64,000 nucleotides of DNA from Roseospira goensis (GCF_014197795.1 NZ_JACIGI010000009.1:1-64000); one strand, 5' to 3'. Shown: positions 8,445 through 17,622, counted from the stretch's first letter. The notes: generated by a model not told the origin, from the letters alone. Numbers and translations are program-made.

Positions 8445-8810
8445 AAAAAACCAACCCTCTCCGCGCCGGCCCAGGCCACGAGCGGCCGGTCCAGCGGGCG
8501 GTGGGGGCCGGAAGCGCGGGCACCATAGTGAGCGGGCATTTTCCTGTCAAGCGCGCCCTCCCCGGCCGCATCAGCCGGCGCGGGACACCGGCCCGGGGAG
8601 CGCCAGGGCCGCGTGCGCGGTTGCGAAACGCGCGCCGGAAGCGCAGGATGAGCGCGCTTGGGCGCGGATGTCACGGGGTCCGCCGCCGGTCGGGGGCGTC
8701 CGTCCGGGGCCCACAACTTTCTCGCTATCGCCGCGCGGTCTGCTCGTGGCGAGTCCGTGAACCGGGGGCGAGAGCCCGAACAGAAGCCCGAACAGAAGGA
8801 GGCTACGGCC
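8445..8810. other. 366-bp divergent intergenic region atpI / pfp
   Basis: Must carry the divergent promoters of the Fo operon and of the phosphofructokinase gene. No convincing -35/-10 pair or operator was recognised. Just ahead of the pfp ribosome site is a two-unit direct repeat of AGCCCGAACAGA at about 8773-8798. Confidence 0.5.
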
Positions 8811-10067
8811 ATGACCCATGGCAAGGTGCTGGTGGCGCAGGGGGGCGGGCCGACCGCCGTCATCAACCAGTCGCTGGTCGGCGCGGTGCTGGAATCGCGC
8901 AAGTTCCGGAACGTCGAGCGGGTGTACGGCGCCTTCCACGGGGTGCGTGGCATCGTCAACGAGGACTTCCTGGACCTGACGCAGGAGACCACCCACAACC
9001 TGGAAATGGTGGCGGATACGCCGTCCTCGGCGCTCGGCTCCACGCGCGACAAGCCCGACCTGGAGTACTGCAAGGAGATCTTCCGGGTCCTCCAGGCCCA
9101 TGGGGTCGGCTTCTTCTTCTATGTCGGCGGCAACGACTCCTCCGATACGGTGCGCATCGTCTCGGAAGAGGCCCGCAAGGCCGACTACGATCTGAGCTGC
9201 ATCCACATCCCGAAGACCATCGACAACGATCTGGTCATCAACGACCACACGCCGGGCTTTCCGTCGGCGGCGCGTTTCGTGGCGCAGGCCTTCATGGGGG
9301 TCAACCTGGACAACTGGGCGCTGCCCGGGGTGTACATCGGCGTCGTCATGGGGCGGCACGCGGGCTTCCTGACCGCGGCCTCGGCGCTGGGCAAGAAGTT
9401 CAACGAGGACGGCCCGCACCTGATCTACCTGCCGGAGCGGGAATTCAACGTCGACCGCTTCGTGTCCGAGGTCAAGGCGGTGCACGATCGCTACGGCCGC
9501 TGCGTGGTCGCGATCAGCGAGGGCATCCACGACGGCTCGGGCAACCCGATCATCACCCAGCTCGCCAAGCAGGTGGAGCGCGACGCCCACGGCAACGTGC
9601 AGCTCTCCGGCACCGGCGCGCTGGCCGATCTGCTGGTGCAGGTCGTCAAGGACAAGGCCGGCATCAAGCGGGTGCGTGGCGACACCCTGGGCTACCTGCA
9701 ACGCTCGTTCGTCGGCTGCGTCTCGGACGTCGACCAGCGCGAGGCCCGCGAGGTGGGCGAGAAGGCGGTGCAGTACGCCATGTGGGGCGCCAAGAGCGGC
9801 TCGGTGACCATCCACCGCACCGGCTTCTACTCGGTGGACTACCAGCTCTCCGACCTGACCGCGGTCGCCGGCCGCACCCGGGTGATGCCGGACGAATTCA
9901 TCGCCGACAGCAACAACGACGTCACCGACGCCTTCCGGCTGTACCTGCGCCCGCTGCTGGGCCGCGGCATGCCGGACGCCTACCGGCTGCGCTCCAGCAA
10001 CTTCGTCGAACGGGTGCTGCACAAGGACAAACCCTGGACCAACGCGCCCTGGTCGACCGCGCTGTAG
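8811..10067 (+). CDS. pfp: pyrophosphate-dependent 6-phosphofructokinase
   Basis: A 418-residue phosphofructokinase. The N-terminal AQGGGPTAVINQS loop, the nucleotide/PPi motif GGNDS (residues 106-110) and the catalytic PKTIDND (134-140) are in order. In ATP enzymes the first motif is GGDGS; an Asp in place of the Gly with the following Lys in PKTIDND marks PPi users, which act reversibly in glycolysis. Here the pattern is GGND, as in other Rhodospirillales-type PPi enzymes as far as I recall. The ATG is preceded by AAGGAGG; the frame is open upstream but without resemblance. A strong terminator follows. Confidence 0.9.
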   Translation: MTHGKVLVAQGGGPTAVINQSLVGAVLESRKFRNVERVYGAFHGVRGIVNEDFLDLTQETTHNLEMVADTPSSALGSTRDKPDLEYCKEIFRVLQAHGVGFFFYVGGNDSSDTVRIVSEEARKADYDLSCIHIPKTIDNDLVINDHTPGFPSAARFVAQAFMGVNLDNWALPGVYIGVVMGRHAGFLTAASALGKKFNEDGPHLIYLPEREFNVDRFVSEVKAVHDRYGRCVVAISEGIHDGSGNPIITQLAKQVERDAHGNVQLSGTGALADLLVQVVKDKAGIKRVRGDTLGYLQRSFVGCVSDVDQREAREVGEKAVQYAMWGAKSGSVTIHRTGFYSVDYQLSDLTAVAGRTRVMPDEFIADSNNDVTDAFRLYLRPLLGRGMPDAYRLRSSNFVERVLHKDKPWTNAPWSTAL

Positions 10068-10117
10068 AGGCCACGGCGCGGGCCGTCGACCCGAAGCCGG
10101 TCCGCCACCGCAACCGC

Positions 10118-10157
10118 AAAAGCCCCCGCCGGGTCGAACCCGGCGGGGGCTTTGTCT
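10118..10157. terminator. bidirectional intrinsic terminator
   Basis: A 13-base arm AGCCCCCGCCGGG pairs with CCCGGCGGGGGCT around the loop TCGAA, with A-rich sequence on the left and TTTGTCTT on the right. It serves the plus-strand pfp gene and, by symmetry, the minus-strand cco operon that ends at 10209. Confidence 0.9.
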
Positions 10158-10208
10158 TCGGGGCCGATCCGCGGACGGCGCGAGCGGCGCGAGCGGCGCG
10201 GGGCCGTG

Positions 10209-11072
10209 CTACTGCCCGCCGCCCAGGGAGTGGACGTAGACCGCGAGCTGCTTGATCTCCTCGTCGGAGAGGCGGTTCTCCCACGGCGGCATGACGCCGT
10301 GCGTCGGGTTCCGGACCTGGGCGGCGATATCCTCCTTGTCGCCGCCATACAGGAAGATCCGGTTGTTCAGCGGCGGACCGCCCAGCATGGCGTTGCCGCC
10401 GCCGTCGGGCCCGTGGCAACTGACGCACTGCTGCATGAACAGCGCCTGGCCCGGCCCTTCCGCCGGCGCCTCGCCGTGCGACAGGGCGTAGACGTAGCCG
10501 GCGACGGCCTCGATCTGCTCGTCGGTGAACCAGTCGTCGCCGAACGCCGGCATGTAGTTGATGCGCGTGTCCGGGTTGTCCTGGTCGCGGATGCCGTAGC
10601 GGATGGTGGCGAGAATGTCCTCGGGTGCGCCGCCCCAGATCCACTCGTCGTCGGCCAGGGTGGGGTAGCCGAAGGCGCCGGCGCCGCCGGTCTGGTGGCA
10701 CGGCGCGCAGTTCTCCTTGAACAGCACCTCGCCGCCGCGCATGGCATAGCTGCGCAGGGTGTTGTCCTCCAGGATCGCCGGAACGTCCTTGGCGGCGATC
10801 TGGGTCAGCCACTCGGAGCGGGCGTCGCGCGCCTCGGCCAGGTCCTCGGTCAGCGCGGAGCGGGCGTTCCAGCCGGTCAGGCCCCCGAAGTAGCCCGCCA
10901 TGGCCGGCCACGACGGATAGGCGACCGAATAGACGACCGACCAGGCAATGGTGGCATAGAACACCCACACCCACCACTTGGGCAGCGGCGTGTTCAGCTC
11001 CTTGATGCCGTCCCACTCGTGACCCGTGGTGTAGCGGCCGGTGATTTCGTCGCGCTCAGGATGATCGGCCAT
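10209..11072 (-). CDS. ccoP: cbb3 oxidase diheme cytochrome c subunit CcoP
   Basis: A 287-residue subunit with one membrane helix near residues 33-52 and two periplasmic c-type heme domains: CAPCH at 122-126 and CVSCH at 216-220. Downstream Met residues in MPAF and MPPW contexts are likely axial ligands. CcoP carries electrons from soluble cytochromes to CcoO and CcoN. It is last in the operon; its start overlaps the end of ccoQ by 17 bases. Confidence 0.96.
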   Translation of the reverse strand: MADHPERDEITGRYTTGHEWDGIKELNTPLPKWWVWVFYATIAWSVVYSVAYPSWPAMAGYFGGLTGWNARSALTEDLAEARDARSEWLTQIAAKDVPAILEDNTLRSYAMRGGEVLFKENCAPCHQTGGAGAFGYPTLADDEWIWGGAPEDILATIRYGIRDQDNPDTRINYMPAFGDDWFTDEQIEAVAGYVYALSHGEAPAEGPGQALFMQQCVSCHGPDGGGNAMLGGPPLNNRIFLYGGDKEDIAAQVRNPTHGVMPPWENRLSDEEIKQLAVYVHSLGGGQ

Positions 11073-11250
11073 CGTCCTTGGTCTCCTCGCCCGTCTCGTC
11101 GTCCCGGAACGGGATCATGGCGTCGTCCTGGAAGCGGCCCTTGTTGCGCGGCCGGTAGGCCCACCAGACGATGCCGAGAAACAGCAGCATCAGCCACAGG
11201 CCCCAGAACTGCCGGAGGAAGTCCGAGATCTGGTCCAGCGACTCCATCAT
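11056..11250 (-). CDS. ccoQ: cbb3 oxidase small subunit CcoQ
   Basis: A small single-helix protein (LWLMLLFLGIVWWAY) with an Arg-rich then acidic tail, RPRNKGRFQDDA, typical of CcoQ, which stabilises the oxidase. The first ATG of the ATGATG pair lies three bases after GGGAGG; a further in-frame ATG at 11262 would add four residues. Position between ccoO and ccoP confirms the identity. Confidence 0.9.
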   Translation of the reverse strand: MMESLDQISDFLRQFWGLWLMLLFLGIVWWAYRPRNKGRFQDDAMIPFRDDETGEETKDDGRSS

Positions 11251-11301
11251 GGTCCTCCCCATGCCCGCGGCGGCCCCGGAGGGCGCGGCCGGCCCGGATC
11301 C

Positions 11302-12096
11302 TCAGCGGATCCACTCGGCCTTGCGGGTCTCGTCATAGTCGGTGAAGTCGACCATCGTGCCGAGCACCTGAAGGTAGGCGACCAGGGCGTCCATCTCGGT
11401 GATGACGTCCGGATTGCCGTCCAGGTCGCCCAGCGCCATGGTCGTGGTCTCGTCCTCGGCCCGGTCGGGACCGTAGGCGAAGTCGGAATAGCGGGCCACC
11501 AGGGCGTCGGTGTCGGCGCCCGGCGTGGCCTGCGCCTCCAGGTCGGCGATTGCGTTCTCGTAAGCCCCCTCGACCGGCCCGTACATCTCGCCGCGGCCCA
11601 CCACGTCCAGCGTCTTCATGTGCGCGGCGATGGACCCGTACTCCAGCGGCGTCGTGGCGAGGTGCGGGTAGCCGGGCATGATCGACTCCGGCACCACCGA
11701 ACGCGGGTCGATGAGGTGGCGGGTGTGCCACTCGTTCGAGTACTTGCCGCCCACCCGCGCCAGGTCCGGCCCGGTCCGCTTGGAGCCCCACTGGAACGGA
11801 TGGTCGAACTTGCTTTCGGCGGCCAGGGAGTAGTGGCCGTAGCGCTCGATCTCGTCGCGGAACGGCCGCACCATCTGGCTGTGGCAGTTGTAGCAGCCCT
11901 CGCTGATGTAGATGTCGCGCCCGGCCAGCTCCAGCGGGGTGTAGGGGCGGATGCCGCGCACGTTCTCGATCGTCGACTTGATCGAGAACAGCGGCACGAT
12001 CTCCACCAGCCCGCCGACGGCGACCGTGACGAAAATGCCCAGAACCAGCAGGAAGACGTTGGTCTCGAGCAGCTTGTGGTGCTTGATCAGGCTCAC
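11302..12096 (-). CDS. ccoO: cbb3 oxidase monoheme cytochrome c subunit CcoO
   Basis: A 264-residue subunit with an N-terminal membrane helix (residues 13-35) and a periplasmic heme domain bearing CYNCH at 68-72 within the hallmark GCYNCHSQMVRPF block. The conserved FDHPFQWGSKRTGPDLARVG and MPGYP segments are present. It transfers electrons between CcoP and CcoN. A 12-base gap separates it from ccoN. Confidence 0.97.
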   Translation of the reverse strand: MSLIKHHKLLETNVFLLVLGIFVTVAVGGLVEIVPLFSIKSTIENVRGIRPYTPLELAGRDIYISEGCYNCHSQMVRPFRDEIERYGHYSLAAESKFDHPFQWGSKRTGPDLARVGGKYSNEWHTRHLIDPRSVVPESIMPGYPHLATTPLEYGSIAAHMKTLDVVGRGEMYGPVEGAYENAIADLEAQATPGADTDALVARYSDFAYGPDRAEDETTTMALGDLDGNPDVITEMDALVAYLQVLGTMVDFTDYDETRKAEWIR

Positions 12097-12108
12097 CGTC
12101 CCGCTCCC

Positions 12109-13617
12109 TTACTGCCGCACGCCGACGGCGGCCCCGGCCGGGACGCTGTCCTGCGCGCCTTCGGCCACGTCGCCCTTGATGGTGCGATAAAGGTTGTAGG
12201 CCATGATCAGCGCGCCGGCGACGAACAGGACGCCACCGGTGGCGCGGATGATGTAGTACGGATGCATGGCCTCGACCGACTCGATGAACGAGTACTGCAG
12301 AAAGCCCAGCTCGTCATAGGCGCGCCACATCAGGCCCTGCATGATGCCCGACACCCACATCGAGGTGATGTAAAGCACGATGCCCAGGGTGGCGATCCAG
12401 AAGTGCAGCGAGACCAGCCGCAGCGAATACAGGGAACGGCGCTTCCACAGGGCGGGAACCATGAAGTACAGGGCGCCGAAGGAGATGAAGGCGACCCAGC
12501 CGAGCGCGCCGGAGTGCACGTGACCCACCGTCCAGTCCGTGTAGTGCGACAGCGAGTTCACGGCCTTCACCGACATCATCGGCCCCTCGAAGGTCGACAT
12601 GCCATAGAAGCCCACCGAGACCACCAGGAAGCGCAGCACCGGATCCGTGCGCAGCTTGTCCCAGGCCCCCGACAGCGTCATCAGGCCGTTGATCATGCCG
12701 CCCCAGGACGGCATCCACAGCATCACCGAGAACACCATGCCCAGCGTCTGCGCCCAGTCCGGCAGCGCGGTGTAGTGCAGGTGGTGCGGCCCGGCCCAGA
12801 TGTAGAGGAAGATCAGCGCCCAGAAGTGCACGATCGACAGCCGGTAGGAATAGATCGGACGGTTGGCCTGCTTCGGCACGAAGTAGTACATGATGGCGAG
12901 GAAGCCGGCCGTCAGGAAGAAGCCGACCGCGTTGTGCCCATACCACCACTGTGTCATCGCGTCCTGCACGCCCGAGAACAGGCTGTAGGACTTCCACCAC
13001 GTGTCGCCGCCCAGCAGCGCCACCGGCACCGCCATGTTGTTGCCCAGGTGCAGCAGCGCGATGGTGATGATGAACGCCAGGTAGAACCAGTTGGCGACGT
13101 AGATGTGGGGCTCGCGGCGCTTGAGGATGGTGCCGACGAAGGCCGCCAGGTACAGCACCCAGACCACCGTCAGGAACAGGTCGACGTACCATTCCGGCTC
13201 GGCGTACTCGCGGCTCTGGGTCACGCCGAACAGGTAGCCCACCGCCGCCAGGACGATGAAGATCTGATAGCCCCAGAACAGGATGTGCCCCATCACGTCG
13301 CCGCCGTACAGCCGCGCCCGACAGGTGCGCTGCACCACGTAGAGCGAGGTCGCCAGCAGCACGTTGCCGCCGAAGGCGAAGATCACCGCGGACGTGTGCA
13401 GCGGCCGCAGGCGGCCGAAGGTGGTCCACGGCAGATCGAAGTTGAGCGCCGGGAAGGCGAGCTGCCAGGCGATGAAGTCGCCCACCAGGAAGCCCACGAT
13501 GCCCCAGAACACCGAGGCCAGCACGAACAGCCGCACCGGCCCCTCGACGTAGGATGTGCCGTCCGCACGGGCGCCGGAGACTGCGCCTTGTGCCGTGGTC
13601 GCCTGCGTCACTGCCAC
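12109..13617 (-). CDS. ccoN: cbb3 oxidase catalytic subunit CcoN
   Basis: A 502-residue, roughly 12-helix heme-copper oxidase core subunit that reduces O2 at high affinity. Visible ligands include His 74 in PLHTSAV (low-spin heme), His 228 in [11 protein letters not shown] and His 278/279 in GPHHLHY (Cu-B), and His 366 and 368 in TVGHVHSG (hemes). It heads the ccoNOQP operon. The long leader between the FNR-type promoter and the start codon contains an array of hairpin repeats. Assembly genes ccoGHIS are not adjacent. Confidence 0.98.
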   Translation of the reverse strand: MAVTQATTAQGAVSGARADGTSYVEGPVRLFVLASVFWGIVGFLVGDFIAWQLAFPALNFDLPWTTFGRLRPLHTSAVIFAFGGNVLLATSLYVVQRTCRARLYGGDVMGHILFWGYQIFIVLAAVGYLFGVTQSREYAEPEWYVDLFLTVVWVLYLAAFVGTILKRREPHIYVANWFYLAFIITIALLHLGNNMAVPVALLGGDTWWKSYSLFSGVQDAMTQWWYGHNAVGFFLTAGFLAIMYYFVPKQANRPIYSYRLSIVHFWALIFLYIWAGPHHLHYTALPDWAQTLGMVFSVMLWMPSWGGMINGLMTLSGAWDKLRTDPVLRFLVVSVGFYGMSTFEGPMMSVKAVNSLSHYTDWTVGHVHSGALGWVAFISFGALYFMVPALWKRRSLYSLRLVSLHFWIATLGIVLYITSMWVSGIMQGLMWRAYDELGFLQYSFIESVEAMHPYYIIRATGGVLFVAGALIMAYNLYRTIKGDVAEGAQDSVPAGAAVGVRQ

Positions 13618-13640
13618 CTCCCGTCTCGCCCCGCCCGGCG

Positions 13641-13764
13641 GCGCCGGGCCATGGTCGGTGCCCGGCAGCGCCGGGCCATGCTCAACGCCCGGCCAAGCGC
13701 CGGGCCATGCTCAACGCCCGGCAGCGCCGGGCCATGCTCAACGCCCGGCAGCGCCGGGGTATCC
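13641..13764. repeat. tandem array of four 27/28-bp hairpin units
   Basis: Units start at 13641, 13668, 13697 and 13724, with a degenerate fifth at 13751. Each reads GCGCCGGGCC-ATGCTCAAC-GCCCGGC with arms GCCGGGC/GCCCGGC around a 9-10 base loop, so each can fold into its own 7-bp hairpin. Units 2-4 are nearly identical; unit 1 differs in the loop. The array is in the predicted 5' leader of ccoN, ending 24 bases from the start codon. Confidence 0.85.
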
Positions 13765-13948
13765 GCCAGGCCCGGCGCGCTTGGCCGGGTCTGCTTGGCG
13801 TCCGGTCCCGGTCAGGGACCGCGCCGCGCCCGCGGTGGACCACCGTCGACCACCGCCGGGGCGCATGCGGTTCCGGATCCTTGCCGACCAAGGCCCCGGC
13901 GCCGCGAACCGATGCGCGGGCAACCGACCCACCCGTTTGACCAGGGCG

Positions 13949-13990
13949 ACTATCCCGCCGCGACCGGACCCGGCCATTGATCTGAATCAA
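13949..13990 (-). promoter_or_regulatory. FNR/ANR-type promoter of the cco operon
   Basis: TTGATCTGAATCAA at 13977-13990 matches the FNR consensus TTGAT-N4-ATCAA exactly. On the minus strand a -10-like GATAGT lies at 13954-13949, its centre 32 bases from the box centre, the spacing of a class II FNR promoter with the box at -41.5. Anaerobic or microaerobic induction of cbb3 oxidase by an FNR-family regulator is well established, so the site fits its neighbour. The symmetric box could also affect rlmI. Confidence 0.8.
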
Positions 13991-14131
13991 AACTCCGACG
14001 AATTGGAGGACTCTCTGCCCTTTGATTGAACCCTCGCCCTCTGCGGTCGCCTATCGCGAGTGGCGCCGCGGCGCCCTTGCGCCCGCCGCCACCCCGTCTA
14101 TGGTGACGCCCCGCTGCGAAAGGATGCCCCG

Positions 14132-15361
14132 ATGACCGCACCCGAGACTCCGTCCGACCCGGCCGCGCCCACGCCGCCCCATCCGCGCGTGCGCCTTCTG
14201 CCCGGGCGCTCGACCCGGCTGCGCCGGGGCCACCCCTGGGTCTACTCCAACGAGGTCGCCATGACCGCGGAGGCCAAGGCGCTGCCGCCCGGCACGGTGG
14301 TCACGGTGCAGGACGCCGGGGACGAGGCGCTGGCGACCGCGCTGTTCAACCCGCATTCCCTCATCGCGCTCCGGGTCATCGTAGACCGCCCGGACGCCGC
14401 GGTCGATACGGACCTGATCGCGGCGCGCCTGCATCGGGCGCTGACCCTGCGCGCGACCCTGGTGGACGGCCCCTGCTACCGGCTGGTGCATGCCGAGGCC
14501 GACGGCCTGCCGGGCCTGATCGTCGACCGCTTCGGCGACTGGCTGGCGGTGCAGGCCAACAGCGCCGGCATGGAGCGGCTGCTGCCACAGGTGCTGGCGG
14601 CGCTCGACCGGGTGTTGGCGCCGCGCGGCATCGTCGTGCGCGACGACACCACCGGCCGCACCCTGGAGGGACTGCCGGCCGAGGGCTACCGCCTGCACGG
14701 CGCCACGCCCGACGGGCCGGTGCCGGTGATCGAGCGCGGCGTGCGCTACCGCGCCGACCTGCTGGGCGGGCAGAAGACCGGCTGGTACCACGACCAGCGC
14801 GACAACCACGCCCTGGTGGCGGGGTTGGCCCAGGGGCGCACGGTGCTGGACGTGTACAGCCACAGCGGCGGCTTCGGGCTCGCCTGCGCGGTGGCCGGGG
14901 CCAGCCGGGTGCTGTGCGTGGACTCGGCGGCGCCGGCGCTGGCGCTGGCGGCCGCGGCGGCGGCCGACAACGGCGTCGCGGATCGGGTCGAGACCCGCGA
15001 GGCCGAGGCCTTCGGCGCCATGGCCGCGCTGGCCCGGGACGGCGCCCGCTTCGGCGTGGTGGTCTGCGACCCGCCCAGCTTCGTCAAGTCCCGCAAGGAC
15101 CTGGCGACGGGCGCCAAGGGCTACCGCAAGATGGCGCGCCGCGCCGCCGCGCTGGTGGAGCCGGGCGGGTTCCTGTTCGCCGCCTCGTGCTCGCACAACA
15201 TGCCGGCCGACCGCTTCCTGCAGGAGATCACCAAGGGCCTGGCCCAGGGCGGGCGCGGCGGGCGCATCCTGGCGCAGACCGGGGCGGCGCTCGACCATCC
15301 GCTGCACCCCGCCTTGCCCGAATCGGCCTACCTCAAGGGTGTGCTGCTGGCGGTGGACTGA
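14132..15361 (+). CDS. rlmI: class I SAM-dependent 23S rRNA methyltransferase RlmI-type
   Basis: A 409-residue protein with an N-terminal PUA-like RNA-binding domain (about residues 18-90; GHPWVYSNEV) and a C-terminal Rossmann methyltransferase: GGQKTGWYHDQRDN (213-225), the SAM loop VLDVYSHSGGFG (238-249) and the catalytic DPPSF (313-317). The family methylates a cytosine at C5 in 23S rRNA; SCSHNM near the C-terminus matches its second catalytic motif. The ATG has AAGGA nine bases upstream. It is transcribed away from ccoN and converges with the FAH-family gene 9 bases later. Confidence 0.88.
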   Translation: MTAPETPSDPAAPTPPHPRVRLLPGRSTRLRRGHPWVYSNEVAMTAEAKALPPGTVVTVQDAGDEALATALFNPHSLIALRVIVDRPDAAVDTDLIAARLHRALTLRATLVDGPCYRLVHAEADGLPGLIVDRFGDWLAVQANSAGMERLLPQVLAALDRVLAPRGIVVRDDTTGRTLEGLPAEGYRLHGATPDGPVPVIERGVRYRADLLGGQKTGWYHDQRDNHALVAGLAQGRTVLDVYSHSGGFGLACAVAGASRVLCVDSAAPALALAAAAAADNGVADRVETREAEAFGAMAALARDGARFGVVVCDPPSFVKSRKDLATGAKGYRKMARRAAALVEPGGFLFAASCSHNMPADRFLQEITKGLAQGGRGGRILAQTGAALDHPLHPALPESAYLKGVLLAVD

Positions 15362-15370
15362 TCCCCGGGG

Positions 15371-16222
15371 CTACGCGGCGTCGTCCGCCACCACGGTGGT
15401 CTCCTGCACCCCCAGGCCGTCGATGCCCAGGCGCAAATGGTTGCCGGGCTTGAGGTAGACGCGCGGCCGCCGGCCCATGCCGACGCCCGGCGGCGTGCCC
15501 GTGGCGATGACGTCGCCCGGGTGCAGGGTCATGAGCTGACTCAGGTACGACACCAGAAAGGCCACGCCATAGACCATGGTCGTGGTCCGGCCGTCCTGCA
15601 TGCGCTGGCCGTCCAGGTCCAGCCACAGCCGCAGCGCCTGCGGATTGCGCACCGCCTCGCGGGTGACCAGCCAGGGGCCCAGCGGGCAGAAGGTGTCGCA
15701 GCTCTTGCCCTTGGTCCACTGCCCGGCGCGGCGGATCTGGTAGTCGCGTTCGGAGACGTCGTTGACCACGCAGTAGCCGGCGACGTGGTCCAGCGCCGCC
15801 GCCTCGTCGACGTATTTCGCCGGGGCGCCGATGACCACGCCCAGTTCGACCTCCCAGTCGGTGGCCTCCGAGCCGCGCGGCAGCCGGATGGGATCGTTCG
15901 GGCCGCAAATGGCGCTGGTCGCCTTCATGAACAGGACCGGCTCCGGGGGCACCTCGCCGCCGGTCTCGGCGGCATGGTCGGCGTAGTTCAGGCCGATGGC
16001 CATCACCTTGCCGACGCCGCCCACCGGCGGCCCCAGGCGCACGTCGGCCGGCACCTGCGGCAGCCGGCTCCAGTCCAGCGCGCGCAGGCGCGCCAGCCCG
16101 TCCGGCGTCAGCGTGGCCCCGGCGATGTCGTCGACATGGGCCGACAGGTCGCGCGGGCGGCCGTCGGGGTCGATCAGGCCGGGCCGTTCCTGGCCCGGCG
16201 GGCCGAAGCGGATCAGTTTCAT
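15371..16222 (-). CDS. fumarylacetoacetate hydrolase family protein
   Basis: A 283-residue FAH-superfamily enzyme. The catalytic His is likely in GLNYADHAAE (His 83), metal ligands are the acidic residues of DWEVELGVVIG (Glu 124, Glu 126) and Asp 155 in VVNDVSERD, and the GQWTKGKSCDTF loop is typical of isomerase/hydrolase members acting on acylpyruvates or 2-oxo-diacids. Exact substrate unknown. The ATG has AGGAG upstream and overlaps the amidase stop as ATGA, so the two act in one operon, possibly in catabolism of a cyclic or amide-linked acid (inference). Confidence 0.88.
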   Translation of the reverse strand: MKLIRFGPPGQERPGLIDPDGRPRDLSAHVDDIAGATLTPDGLARLRALDWSRLPQVPADVRLGPPVGGVGKVMAIGLNYADHAAETGGEVPPEPVLFMKATSAICGPNDPIRLPRGSEATDWEVELGVVIGAPAKYVDEAAALDHVAGYCVVNDVSERDYQIRRAGQWTKGKSCDTFCPLGPWLVTREAVRNPQALRLWLDLDGQRMQDGRTTTMVYGVAFLVSYLSQLMTLHPGDVIATGTPPGVGMGRRPRVYLKPGNHLRLGIDGLGVQETTVVADDAA

Positions 16223-17622
16223 GGGCTCTCCTCGGGTCCCGCGGGTCCATCCGGTCGGGGCGCCACCACCGCCTCGACCGCCCGGGCGACGGTGAGCAGG
16301 CGGCGGTCCGCCCCCGGGCCGGCGGCCAGCATCAGGCCGACCGGCGCCGCGCCGGCGTCGTGGCAGGGCACGGACACCGCGCAGCCGTCGACGAAATTCA
16401 CCAAAGACGGGTTGCGCAGCATCAGCATGTTGAGGCGGGCATAGTCGGCGTCCCGGCGCAGGTCGTCCAGCGCCGGCGCCACCATCGGCGTGGTGGGCCA
16501 CACCAGGGCATCGAACGGGGCCTGGGCGACCTGCACCCGGGCGGCGATGTCGCGCCGGGCGCGCTGCACGTCGACCAGGTCGGCGGCGCCCAGGGCCGCG
16601 CCGCGCTCGATGCGCACCCGCACCCGCGGATCGTAGGCGTCGCCGGCCTCGGCCAGGCGGGCGCGGTGGATGGCGAAGGACTCCGCCGCCGCCAGCCCGC
16701 CGCCGGCGTTGACCGCCAGCACCTCGGCGAAGGCGGGCAGCGGCAGGTCGACGAGGCGCGCGCCGGCCGCCGACAGCCGCGCCAGCGCCCGCTCGAAGGC
16801 CGCCGCCACGGGCGCATCGAGGTCGTCCAGAACCACCGTCTGCGGCACCGCGAGGCGCAGGCCCGCGGCGTCCACGCGCGGCAGCGGTGGCGCCATGGGA
16901 TGACCCGCCAGCACCGCGTCCAGCCACGCGCAACAGTCCACGGACCGGCCCAGCGGCCCCACCGAATCCAGGCTGTAGGACAGCGGGAACACGCCCTCGG
17001 TGGGCACCCGGCGCGCCGTCGGCTTGAACCCCACCAGCCCGCACAGCGCCGCCGGGATGCGGCACGAGCCGCCGGTGTCGGTGCCGAGCGCGGCATGGGC
17101 CAGGCCATCGCTGAGCGACACCGCCGCCCCCGACGACGACCCGCCGGGGATGCGTCCGGTGGCGCGGTCCCAGGGGTTCAGCGGGGTGCCATGGTGCGGG
17201 TTGAGGCCGACGCCGGAGAAGGCGAACTCGGTCATGTTGGTGCGCCCGAGCACCACCAGCCCGGCGGCGCGCAGCCGGGCCACCGCCGGCGCATCGCGGG
17301 CCGCCGGCGGCGCCGCCGCCAGCACCCGGGCGCCGGCCCGGGTGACATGGCCGGCCTCGTCGAACAGGTCCTTGACCGACACCGGCACGCCGGCCAGCGG
17401 GTGCGGCACCTGCCCGGCGCGGCGCAACGTATCATGGGCATCGGCCGCCTGGCGGGCCACGGCGGCGTGCAGCTTCAGGTAAACCCTCTGCCCCTGCCCG
17501 CCCGGATCGGCGATCCGCTCCAGGCAGGCCTCCACCAGCGCCCGGCTGGTCGTCTCTCCCCGCTCCAGCGCCCGGGCCAGGGCCGGCAACGTCGGCATCC
17601 GCTCCATCACGACCGCATCCAT
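16219..17622 (-). CDS. amidase signature family hydrolase
   Basis: A 467-residue amidase (AtzF/GatA-like). The Ser-cisSer-Lys triad is visible: Lys 84 in VSVKDLF, cis-Ser 162 in the GGSSSG loop, and nucleophile Ser 186 in TDTGGSCRIPA, with the standard 24-residue spacing between the two serines. It hydrolyses a C-N amide bond; substrate not predictable. It is not the tRNA amidotransferase subunit in all likelihood, since gatB/gatC are absent. Overlaps the FAH-family gene by 4 bases. Confidence 0.9.
   Translation of the reverse strand: MDAVVMERMPTLPALARALERGETTSRALVEACLERIADPGGQGQRVYLKLHAAVARQAADAHDTLRRAGQVPHPLAGVPVSVKDLFDEAGHVTRAGARVLAAAPPAARDAPAVARLRAAGLVVLGRTNMTEFAFSGVGLNPHHGTPLNPWDRATGRIPGGSSSGAAVSLSDGLAHAALGTDTGGSCRIPAALCGLVGFKPTARRVPTEGVFPLSYSLDSVGPLGRSVDCCAWLDAVLAGHPMAPPLPRVDAAGLRLAVPQTVVLDDLDAPVAAAFERALARLSAAGARLVDLPLPAFAEVLAVNAGGGLAAAESFAIHRARLAEAGDAYDPRVRVRIERGAALGAADLVDVQRARRDIAARVQVAQAPFDALVWPTTPMVAPALDDLRRDADYARLNMLMLRNPSLVNFVDGCAVSVPCHDAGAAPVGLMLAAGPGADRRLLTVARAVEAVVAPRPDGPAGPEESP

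Larger units (their letters stand above)
13618..14131. other. 514-bp divergent region ccoN / rlmI
   Basis: Contains, from ccoN outward, the 27-bp hairpin array at 13641-13750, about 190 bases without recognised structure, and the FNR-type promoter at 13949-13990. A predicted cco transcript would start near 13942 and carry a leader of about 325 nt. No gene is supported here. Confidence 0.6.

Noticed and set aside
13641-13764. Repeats at the ccoN leader as a CRISPR array
   Set aside because: Units abut directly with no unique spacers of 30-40 bases and there are no cas genes.
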